Below, one piece after another: positions 24,339 to 34,454 of a DNA stretch of 64,000 bases. The stretch's first letter is position 1. Each line of letters opens with the position of its first letter. This stretch comes from Turbatrix aceti (taxonomy: Eukaryota > Nematoda > Chromadorea > Rhabditida > Panagrolaimidae). Location: contig OZ017767.1 in assembly GCA_963969345.1 (NCBI GenBank), positions 10,856,471 through 10,920,470 of the forward strand, given 5' to 3'. Both the position numbers and the translations under genes were made by a program. Below the pieces are notes generated by a model. That model did not search any database. It was not told the origin of the DNA and saw only the letters and a program-made list of their open reading frames with translations.

Positions 24339-25484
24339 TTTGACTACTGTTTGGCTAAATTTAGCTATAAAGGCACTATGGCACAAATGAAACTTACTTG
24401 TTTTAATGATAATAAGCGAGGAGAAATTGAGCAGGTGCTTTTTCAATGTGTTCGGTGCTGATAAACAAAACACAACCATTATTAACACATATAACAAATA
24501 CAGAATCAGAAGCTACTGTACCAGGAAAGCAACTAAAGCGTTATTATCAACGGCAATGTTTCATTATTCAGTTCCAGGTGAAACTTATATGCACTAGCTG
24601 CGTGCAATCTACCGCAACCTTGTCAGGCCTTTTTACATTTTTTTGTAAAAAAATATTAAAGATACGCAAAACTTTGTTACAAAAACAAAAAAAACTTACG
24701 TTTTTCGATAATTTTTTTTATAAAAAATGTACAGAAGAACGTAATACTTGTATGTATAAAACGACAATTCCGGGACAAAAAACGCAAAAAAAAGTATAAA
24801 AAGTCGAATGAAAAGTACCGTAATTTATCAAATTACTGTATGTTACTCGAATACATGAAAAATGACCTAAAATAACAAAAAAACTAAATAACAGTAATTC
24901 AAAATTTTTAAATAAAAAAAAACTAAAAAAAAGTACGACCTCGGCAATGCGGACACTGAAGCCGTATCGTAATCAAATAAACACCAGAATTACAAAAAAG
25001 AAAAAAATGTACGCCAAAGAAACGAAAAGTAACAAAAAAAATGACTGGAGGAAATAAAAAAAGCAACAAAACAAATTCGTTGCAGAAAAAAAACATTCGT
25101 TCCAGGAACACTACTATTTCTTTTCTCCTTGTTTTTCTTCTTTTTCTCCCGCATTTGTCGTTTCTTTTCGTGCTTGTTCGGTCCTCTTCGTTCAGATCAG
25201 TGGCCTATCTTTTCTTTACTGCGCGCTGCCGTCGTTGCAGTCGTCAGCATCAATGTGCTAGTCAGCAGTTATTTTTTTTGTTGTTTGTCATCATTGCTGC
25301 TGGAAGAATTGCTTCATCGTCGTTCAAATACGTGAACCGTATCGTATACTTGCAAATTTCAACATTGAAATTATCATTTTTTCATCATTTCACATCATTT
25401 CTGGCAGGATTTGTCAATTTAAGACTTTCTGTTTTCATTCGATTTTTTCTTTTTGGCTGTTGTCGTCTTTCTTCGAGCCAAAAA
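24339..25484. other. intergenic between divergent genes
   Basis: This 1.1 kb stretch separates the GPCR (-) from the 631-residue membrane-protein gene (+). The frame upstream of 25485 is open back to about 25041, but that part is pyrimidine-rich low complexity and more likely promoter and 5'UTR. Confidence 0.5.
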
Positions 25485-28246
25485 ATGTTGCAGTTTATTG
25501 AAGAGCTGCTTGTGATCACTATTCTTCTACCTGCTGCTGGTAGCAGTGCCGGTCATGGTATCACTCCTCACACTACTACTACAAAGAATATGAAGATGTT
25601 TCCGGACGGCGCTGTTGCTACCGCGTTTGCTGGCATGCCGGTTGTTTCGCAGAGCGGGATCTACGATATTGCCATTACCGATTTTGGACAGGAAGCCGTT
25701 GTTTGGGAGGCTTTTTGCGCAAATCCAGGATTTGGGTTGTAAGTTTCTTTTTTTTTTGGATTTTTTGAGATAGATACGTTCGTTTTTGACATTTTTGGGT
25801 TTTTTACGATAGAAATCGTCAATTTTTTTCTTATTTTTCATTTTCTGCGAAAGACGATCTCAATTTTTGATTTCGTTACGATGGAAAATTCAGTTTTCTT
25901 ACTTGGGTACCACAGGAAACTCGAAATCTCAATTTGTGTTTTTTACGGAAAAAAAGTTCATTACTGGAGTTTTTACGATAGGAAACGTTTGTTTTGGACA
26001 TTTTTGGGTTTTTTACGGTAGAAATCGTAAATTTAGAGAATCGTAACTTCTTGGTAAATCTTTGGGATGTTCTACGACGAAAATCGTTAATTTAAGCGGT
26101 TTTTTGGTTGTTTTACGGTAGAAAACGTTCAATTTCAGCCTAGAAATGTGTCTATCAAGCGATGACCAAACGCCAGTCTCTGCCGATTGCGACACCGCAG
26201 ACTGCGTTGTTCGACTCGATTTCGTCGATGATGCAACAGCTGCCGCTGAGAATGTAAAAAAAGAAAAAGCATCTCATCACGCTTTCCCCAAAAACCACGC
26301 TGCTTCGGTCTCCTTCAACCACAACGGCACCATTTGGGCTGACGGTATAGTAACTGGTCACTGCAGGCGTAGTCCTCTTCCAAAGACCGGTCACATGACG
26401 GCCATCATTCACATGCCGGAAGAGGGAATGTGCCGAATTGTTCTGAGGCACGGAAAAATTGTTCAACCCACAGCCGAGCGACGCGCCGACGATTCTGTCA
26501 TCAATTTCATCGTTGCCATCGTTTTTGCGTGGGTTTTTTTTGACAAAAAAAAACAACTGTATTATACGATCAAAAAATTTTAGGCTAGGCTTATTCATGG
26601 TTACGGCAGTTCTTTTGACTCGACGAACTTTTTTGCTTCCGGCATCGCGTATCAAGAGAAGGCGCAGCGTTGTCAAGCCAAAGACTGTCAAACAGCTGGC
26701 AAAGGTGATTGATCGTGGCAGGAAATTGTCAAATGTGGCTGAGGTTACGGTTGCGCAACCAACGGAAACGGTAAAAGTCGCTACGGTATCTCCTCTTCCG
26801 ACTGTTTCGGTTCCGGTTCCCGTTTGCGATCCCGTCGATGTCCCGGATGAACCAACGACTGCTGAGATATCGGATACGTCAATTGACGGCGACTGGAAAG
26901 AAGTCAAATCCCGGCGCAGAACTCGTCGAGAAAGGCCTTCTCAGGAATCAGGAGTCGAGGTTTGTGAAGTTTGGTTTACGATGCATATGCATGTATGTAT
27001 TGGAATTTTCGTGGCGAGAGTAACAATTTGGCCTAGAATCACGTTTTTTCCTTCAAATGTCGTATTTTATCTTTTTTTTATCGAATTTTTTTATTGCATT
27101 TCAATTTTCGTTGCGAGAGCAACAAAATTTTCAACTTTGCCTAAAAATCGATTTTTCTTCATAAAAAATTGTTGTTTTCTCTTTTTTGATTGATTTTTTT
27201 CAGTCTGGATCAACGCCTTCTGTTTCACCTTCCCAGACGTCAGACGATTCGGTCTCGACGTGCGCTTCTATCTCCTACGCCGATATCATTGCCGTCAAAG
27301 CTCCTCCTCGATCGGGAAGTGTCTCTCCTGCAGACAGCTGCTTTTCGACCGCTTCCATCGAGCCTACGAGTGCGGGTTCGCCTTCTGCGAGCTCGATCAT
27401 CGCTTCTCCGCCTCCCGGATTTGAAAACGTGACTCCCGTTTCTCCAGTTCGTCAAATTGAGGTAAGATTTACCCATTTGGACTTTGGACTTTATGGAAAG
27501 GTTCAGCCAGTCTTGGAAATCCCCAAAATTCCCAGTCTGATCGAACTTCCAATTCGTCCGTCTTCCCCTGCCTATTTTTCGTGTTTTGATATACGGTAGG
27601 TTACAATTTGGACGAAAAAAAAATTTTTTTTAGTCTTTTTTTTCGATTTAGCCAGGTGTACGACCGCTACACGATGTCCCCGATTGAAAGTGTCGTCTTC
27701 AAGCAGCCGTCCTTCATCGAGCTCTACCGCGCACTTCGCTCCCTCATTCCCTACCTCGACGAACGCCTCCTCCTTCAGGGCGTCAAATTCGGAAGCGAAA
27801 TCGATGGCTACTGCAAGGGTACCGTAATCGTCAGTCCCGAGGTCCACGATCGTGTCCACGCGACGCAGTGCGCCCTCGTCTGCCAGCGTTTGTACGCTCT
27901 CGAGTATCCGTCGTCGCTCATCATCAATCCAGATTCCCTGGCTCAGATGTCGTCGACTCCGATTTGCACGCTCTACGCTGCTCTCGTCAAAGACGTCCTC
28001 CCCGATGCCATTGGATACAAAATTTTGCTCTACATTTTGTGAGTTTTTGGAGGGAAAAGAGGGGTGGAACATTATTTTGACGACTGTTTTTTGTCTTGTT
28101 GCAGGTGCTATGCTGCCAAGTTCCGTAAGCGACACCAACAGGCCATCAGCAACCAGCAGCACCCGATTCCCCTCATTGTTAGCATCCACAAGCAGGGATA
28201 TCCTCTCCTCAACTCCGACTTTCTTCGACTCCCACCTCTCCCGTAA
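25485..28246 (+). CDS. single-pass membrane protein of unrecognised family, 631 aa
   Basis: Seven exons join in phase: 25485-25738, 26139-26528, 26584-26959, 27204-27461, 27507-27595, 27652-28038 and 28105-28246. A signal peptide (MLQFIEELLVITILLPAAG) leads into an ectodomain of about 180 residues with six cysteines and an N-glycosylation site (NGT). One membrane segment follows (about 202-225, INFIVAIVFALGLFMVTAVLL), then a strongly basic stretch (SRIKRRRS). The cytoplasmic part has a second basic patch (WKEVKSRRRTRRERP), a Ser/Pro-rich linker (about 340-425) and a compact C-terminal region of about 200 residues with high GC and few low-complexity residues, so probably folded. I do not recognise any domain. 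The topology suggests a type I receptor or adhesion protein; this is inference only. Intron 1 contains degenerate repeats. It is convergent with the neuropeptide gene downstream. Confidence 0.75.
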
Positions 28247-29267
28247 CTGATTGATGCGGTCGATTCGATTCATTTGTCCGACGATGATGACTTTGTTAAG
28301 TTTCTTTTGTGTTATCGTTTGACTCCATTTTGTTTTATTACCGTAAATTTGATTTTTGAGTTGGAAAATTTACGATTTGGGGAATTTTTTGGTGAAAAAA
28401 AAACAAAAAAATACGATTTTGGCAATTTTGGGTTTTAAAAAAGTTGACTAAAAAGTATCGTAAATTCATAGAATTACTGTATGCTTCTCGAATACAGTAA
28501 AAATAGCCTAAATAACGAGAAAATAAAATAAAAAAAGTACAAAAAAAGTACGGTTCGCCATATTTTTTGTTCGACTTGACAAAAATCGACAAAAAATATC
28601 GTACACGAAGTAAAATAACAAAAATAAACAAAAATGAAAAATATTACTTTTCGATTTACTCGAAAACTTTTCGTCGAAAAGTAATAAAAATACTTTACGA
28701 TAGATTTCACGATTTTTTTTGTGTGTAAAATATTTTCGTTTCAAGAACACCATTTTTTCTTTTTTTGTTGTTTTGAAGCTTGCGTGCCATTTTTTTTTGT
28801 CTGCTTGAACTTTTTCCGGTATAGATTATCAGTAAGTACTCTGGTCTCGTCGGGGACGCACGTCAAAGGCATAACCGGAACAACCGAGACACAAAGTTTA
28901 GAAGAATCAGGGCGTTTGAGACATGTGACTGCGATAGTAAGCCACAGGTACCGGTTAGGGGATCCAATTTATGTCTGACGTAATGAAGATCTTTGGTTTG
29001 GGTGGAAGCAAAAATGGGCGTTACGGTATGTTTTTTATTCGTTTATAATCTTTGATGACGTTTTTCGTTCCGAGACCCTTTTCAATTTTCAACCCCAGGC
29101 GCATCTTTTTTCTTTCAGAATCAACTTTTTTAATTAAAAAATCACAACATTCACAACATTTATGCTTCACCAAAAAATTGGAAACAAATGAGATCAATTG
29201 ATTCATGCCAGTTGATTGACGGAAACCCACGCGTGTTTTTTTTTCGAAGGCGCTGGGCGCAACTTTT
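28247..29267. other. intergenic between convergent genes
   Basis: AT-rich and without recognised exons. It holds both 3'UTRs: the plus-strand gene stops at 28246 and the minus-strand neuropeptide gene at 29268. A small GC-richer part near 28830-28970 shows no gene structure. Confidence 0.5.
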
Positions 29268-30229
29268 TTAGCATGTTACCGGATTGAAGAAACACGGGAC
29301 GTCATTGGTTCGCTTTGGTGTCGCCGTTTTGTGTCTTTTTTGGCGATCTTTTGATGACAATGATAGCGATGATGATACGTCGGCGGCGGCGGCGGCCGGT
29401 AGCGGTGATGCACCGCTCCTCGCCCATGCACGCTCGTTTACAAGCTGAAAATTTTGTTTGAGCTGGGTTTTTTTTTGTGCAAAAGTTCATGCAAGACGGA
29501 CGACGTGATTACAGTCTGTGACGTCACGGAAAGTTCATGTTCAGGGAAAAAAATTGTTTTTTACGAGAATTTTCAAAATTTTTTTGCTAACGATAAACTT
29601 TTTTTTTTATTCCACATTTTTGTGTCTCACAACGATTTTATACGAAATCTCGTTCTCGACACGAAAATGTTTTGCTAAAAAAAATTGTTCTGAAGCGAAA
29701 CTTTTTGACTGTACATATTTTTTTACAAAAAAAAAATAGATTTTTTTATTTTATTTTATTTTATTTATTTACCGTCCTTTTTTGGTGAATTTTTGGTTGG
29801 ATACGATTTTTTAGTTTTTTAGTTTTACACGATTTTTTTTTGTTTTGACACAAAATTGCAAAATCGACATAAAAAAATTGTCTTGAAGCGAAATTTTTTT
29901 GTCTTAACAAGAATTTTTTTGTTTATGCTTTTTTTTTATCTTTGAACGAAAGTTTTTTTCAAAAATTGTCACAACAACATTTTTGAATTCGATACAAAAA
30001 TATTTTTTTGCCAAAAAAAGACAAAACAGTCGGAAAAAAAACTCACTTGTTTCAAAAACTCTTCCATGAGCTCGAGGCGTTCAAGCTTAACCATAGCATC
30101 CAAAATATTTTCTTCATCGGCTTCATTGTTTTCGTTACCGAATCTATTACTGTAGGTGGAAAGGGGTAGACTCGCGCAGTAACCGATGACAATGGCACCG
30201 ACGAGGCACATTGCAAGACAACGATTCAT
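29268..30229 (-). CDS. allatostatin-C-like neuropeptide precursor
   Basis: Two exons, 30229-30047 and 29444-29268, separated by a 602 bp intron (CAA|GTGAGT; TTTTCAG|CTTG), give a 119-residue precursor. It has a signal peptide (MNRCLAMCLVGAIVIGYCA), an acidic propeptide predicted as helical, an Ala/Ser-rich spacer, and dibasic sites QKR and PKR. The final KR is followed by TNDVPCFFNPVTC and a stop. The CFFNPVTC ring matches the allatostatin-C core (C-aromatic-F-N-P-I/V-S/T-C), a disulfide-cyclised somatostatin-related peptide that in arthropods inhibits hormone release and gut activity. The usual Phe after the second Cys is missing and there is no amidation Gly. The second exon has no ATG, so it is visible only through splicing. 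The match is strong but short. Confidence 0.78.
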
Positions 30230-33156
30230 TTTTTATTTGTTTTCGACGAAAATGACAAAGCAACTCGCAGAATTACCTCTGCAAAAACACAAAAATTGTA
30301 AAAACAGGACTTTCGACCTCGAAAAATTGGGGTTTTTTGTATCGTAGCGCGGTGGCCAGGGGAGGGGGTATTGAGCAATCGCTGGTCTCGAAAGTTGTCA
30401 ATATATATTTTTTTTTGCACACAAACCAGAGAATCCGGGTATGCTAACCACCCGGCCGGCGACGACGCGTTATCAATTCTTTTTGTAGGCTTTTTCGGAG
30501 AAGGCGGACGTACATATAAAAATGGGGTATGTCACGAAAGCTACAGTACCCTCCCCCTTTTTGGTGACTCATGGGCGGGGAGAAGGTGAGAATTCCTACT
30601 TTTGTAAAAAAAGAATTTTTTTTAAATTTTACATGCATACATACATACGTGAACTGGGATTACGTGAAGGTTAAGTGGCGCCAGGTAATCAATCAATCAG
30701 GTGTGGCGCCGGTGGAAATATCGAAAAAAACACTTGGATGCACCTGAACTATGTCTAGCATGATCGTGTTATTTTGGTTAAGCCGATGAGCCGGAACAGC
30801 AATTGTCAAATTAACTATGATATTATTTTTACCTTTTTTTGATTAATTTTTGTCAAAGCAAGTGATTAGATTGTCAAAGTTAACTTCTGTTTACGACTAC
30901 TGCAGTTATCGCCAAGGAAGTAAGCGTCCGTGCAATATTGAAAAAAAAAAGAAAATATGAATTTTTTCGGATATTTTCCCGAAAATTTCTTTCCAAAAAA
31001 AATTAAGGTAGAATTTACGGGAAAACAATAAAATGGATTGTCTTGACACGAAGGTTTTTCTTGTGAAAAAATTTCGTCGCGACCCGAAATTTATTTGTCT
31101 CCACACGATTTTTTTTTAATTATTTGGTTCAAAAAATAGTTTTTTTTTCTCGAATTTTGCGTCCATACAAATTTTGTGAATGGAATTTTTTTAATTTTTT
31201 TTAACTGAAAAAAAATTTTGAAAATAAAAATGCATCTGCAACATTATTTTTTAAACGTACTACATAAAATTTTGATCGTTCCTACCGTAATATCCAAAAA
31301 AATGACAAACATTGCAGTTGTTTTTCAAAAAACTTTCTAATATTAAAATATTTTTATTCTCGACATTTTCCACCACAAAAACACAAAGCACAGCCAGTCA
31401 ACAAAAATAGTATAGCATAACAGTGTTTTTTTTCACATCATTGGAGGACTCAAAAATAGAAGCAAGCAATCCAAAAAAGCCAAAAACAATCCGACGGTCT
31501 ACAACTGTCAAATTTCACACTTTTGATATTTCTGCGAGGCCCAAGGCTTTCTTAAATGCCTCCCAGCCCCCGGGCAAGCGCCGGGGATTTATTTCCGGGG
31601 GGAGGATGATGTGCCGTGTAGACGACGACTTTTCGAGAAATACGATACCTGAAAGTACTTTAATCGAGACTTTGATTTTCCATTTATTTCACACATATTT
31701 TTTTTGCGTGGGACAACTACTCTTCAATGCACATGATACGGATGTGCAAAAAAAATTCGTGACGCCATTGAAAACGGTTTTTTGAAGAATGATACTTTTC
31801 AAAGTCACGCGTATCCTGAGATCATCTATTTTGAAATGGTATATAATTATTTTTAGACAAATAGACAGGGAAAAAATATTCAATTTCTTTAAAAAATTAA
31901 AGAACGATTTTTTGAACTGACGCAATTTTTTTTGGTTTTGCCACACATTTTCGTCGTCTCGACTGGAAAAAAAAGTTGTCATAAAGTGAAAGTTCACAAA
32001 AATATTGTTCGTCTTGACACGAAAATTATTTTCGTGTTAAGACAAAAAAATGACTAAAATTTTTTCATCGACGCAAAAAATTTGTTCAATTACGATTTTT
32101 TTAATTTAATAAAAAAAATTACGATCAATTTTTATCTCGACACGAAAATAATTATCAAAAGCATACCAGAAACCTTGCATTCCTGACATGTCATACTGTA
32201 TAAAAACAGGTAAATAAAACAATTTTAAAGACTAACAAAAACGATTAAAAATGTGCTAAAAACGCTATCAAAAACATCGTAAACTAAAAATTGACGGCTG
32301 ACCAGCTTGCAACGCCCAAAAAATCGAGATAATGCTCTGATTTTTTATGTCCCCCTATGCTGACCTGCCTAATCGTTCGCATGTCGATTGGCGGGTCCCA
32401 GTGTATGTACAATACGTTTGACATTAAAACAAGCATGCATAACATTTATCAGTTGTCTTGCACGGCCCACGCACCCATCCATCGTCGAGAAAAAAATAGG
32501 AGCAAAGCACGATACCGGTGATCTGTTTTGTCGGCGGGGGGTCAAAAAGAGTCGAATCGAAGAAATTCATCACAAAGCCAAATAAGGAAACACGTGGTTT
32601 CCTAATGTTTATCGCATGATCCGATTTTCAGGAAGGCGGTAAAAAATGGTCGGTATAAAAAAATGTTTTTGTCAGAGCGAAAAAAAAGTCGAAAATAACA
32701 CGCCGAGTGTTTTTGTCATTTTATCAACTCTGGATTATAATACTAGCACAGGAAGCACCTGGCTTGTTGCGTGATTGTGTTATTTTTTGGATAAACATCA
32801 CGATGTTGCATGACGTTGATTCTAAAATACTCAAAACATCAAAATCATAAACTTTGATTATCAATTTTTTTTAAATAAAAAATAAATAAAAATTCGTCGA
32901 GTTTCATTTAAAAAATATGAGAATTTGTTATTGACAAGATTTTTAACATTTTTGCCGCGCAGAAAAGTCAGAAATCAAGCTGATATCTTTATATTTTTCA
33001 CAAATGTTTATATGTAAAATTTTTCATGCATGCTTTCGCTCAAAGACCAAAATTTAACGTGTATGATAATTTTATTATCAGTAAATAATATTTTTTAAAA
33101 TTCAAAATACCGTGATAAATATGTATCGGGTCGACGTGCAAGACTTACGATACCGC
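30230..33156. other. intergenic, AT-rich
   Basis: It begins with the promoter side of the neuropeptide gene (TTTTTGCAG near 30285 on the minus strand suggests a 5'UTR acceptor) and ends with the 3' region of the 5-alpha-reductase gene. I see no coding exon. GC-richer islands lie at 30350-30590, 31540-31620 and 32380-32580. Confidence 0.5.
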
Positions 33157-34109
33157 CTACAGTACAAATGGGATGAGAGCTCGCCGGTCGGTGGGGTAGT
33201 CGTCGAACTTTTTCTTGTACCACCTGAAACACAAATTTTCAACGAAAATGACCTTCCGTCCAAGAAAAACCCACTGATGATGGTGGACAGCCCGGGGACC
33301 GATGTTGCACGCCGTAAAGACGGCAAAGGCGAGGGCAGGGAGCGTCCTGGCGTAGAGAGCGTACCCCGTCCACTCGAGGATCTCCCCGAAGAAATTGGCG
33401 CCGGAGACAAAGTCAAACAGCCCTCCCCGGGGGACCTTGTACCCGCTCTCGCCCGGGAGCCGGAGATTCCTCAGGATGGAGTCCGAGTGGAGGTTGATGA
33501 CCGCTCCCGTCGCGAAGAGGACGACTCCCGCGAGACTCGCCGGCTGGAAGACGTGGTCGGCGGCGAAGGACGCGTACCTCGCGTGCCAGATGCCCTGGAT
33601 GAAGCCGTTCCACGTGCAGAAGACTCCGCCGGCGACGACGAGGTGAAGAGGCGTCGGCTTGCCTCCGTTGATGAGCACCGGGTAGACGAGGGTCCTGTTC
33701 CAGTAGTGGAGCGTGAACATGCCATTCGCGATCAACTGCGCGGCCGACAGACTCGGCCCGAAGGCGGAGAGCGCGTAGAGGCCGATGAGCAGCGAGGGCG
33801 CTTCCTGGAGGCACCACGCGAGTCGCGCGGGGATCAGTTTCTGAAATTTCTCCTTCAAGGACCCCAAAATGGTCAAAACCCCCAAGAATCAATTCAAACC
33901 CATGCCAATGGCCTGAAAACCGTTTAAAAAAGTAAACTCACATCCGGGATCAAAGCCTCGCCGGTGTAACGGCCGTAAGTCGCTTTTTGCCCGGCGAAAG
34001 TCAAAAATAAAAAAGTAACAACTCCCGCAGCGATCATCCAGTAGGACAAAATAGTGATCAACAGCTCTTCGTTCAGCCAGGAGACCATCCCGAGGATCAG
34101 GTCCTTCAT
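33157..34109 (-). CDS. steroid 5-alpha-reductase (3-oxo-5-alpha-steroid 4-dehydrogenase)
   Basis: Three exons, 34109-33942, 33840-33275 and 33223-33157, give 266 residues, close to the 254-259 of vertebrate SRD5A1/2. The product is a multi-pass ER membrane enzyme that would reduce the 4,5 double bond of 3-oxo-4-ene steroids with NADPH. Family signatures are clear: LPARxAW..LQE-like (KLIPARLAWCLQEAPS), HYWNRTLVYP, INLHSDSILRNLR, GGLFDFVSGANFFGEILEW for cofactor binding, and the C-terminal HHHQWYKKKFDDYP..RRALIPF. The second intron splits Gln (CA|GTGGGT, CAG|GTGG); reading through it adds a false segment. Whether the substrate is a true steroid in this animal is unknown. The gene is head to head with the kinesin gene. 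Confidence 0.95.
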
Positions 34110-34454
34110 TGTACCGTAACGGGAAAACAATAGCTGCTTTGAACAACGAGAAGCAAAACGAACAACCGAAAGCGCATTTTTACGGATCAACAAAAGCGCG
34201 AAGTCGAAAGGCACAGAACGCCAAGGAATTTTGCCGGGAAGCACTTTTTTTTGAACGTCGACGCGCTTTCTTCTTTTTTTCTGTTCGCGTTTACGTTCGG
34301 AAATTGCGGCTGTTTGATCTTTTCCTTCTGTTTTCTGGCTTTTTATCCTTGTTTACCCATGTTCGTGTTTTCTGCAGGGTTTACGTTCACTTTTTACGTA
34401 TTTTTTGATTTTTACGATTTTATTTGATTTTTTTAGCCCGCGTCTTGAGAAGCC
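34110..34454. promoter_or_regulatory. bidirectional promoter region, 5-alpha-reductase / kinesin-12
   Basis: Only 345 bp separate the two start codons on opposite strands. TTTTTTTAG at 34429-34437, 17 bp before the kinesin ATG, is an acceptor-like site, so part of this interval is probably a 5'UTR intron or outron. No TATA box is obvious. Confidence 0.55.

Noticed and set aside
25041..25484. N-terminal extension of the 631-residue protein to an ATG at 25041
   Set aside because: The added residues are low-complexity from pyrimidine-rich DNA, and starting at 25485 gives a good signal peptide.
33112..33927. Long plus-strand open frame (271 codons)
   Set aside because: It is the antisense of the 5-alpha-reductase exons; the minus strand has the family sequence and splice sites.
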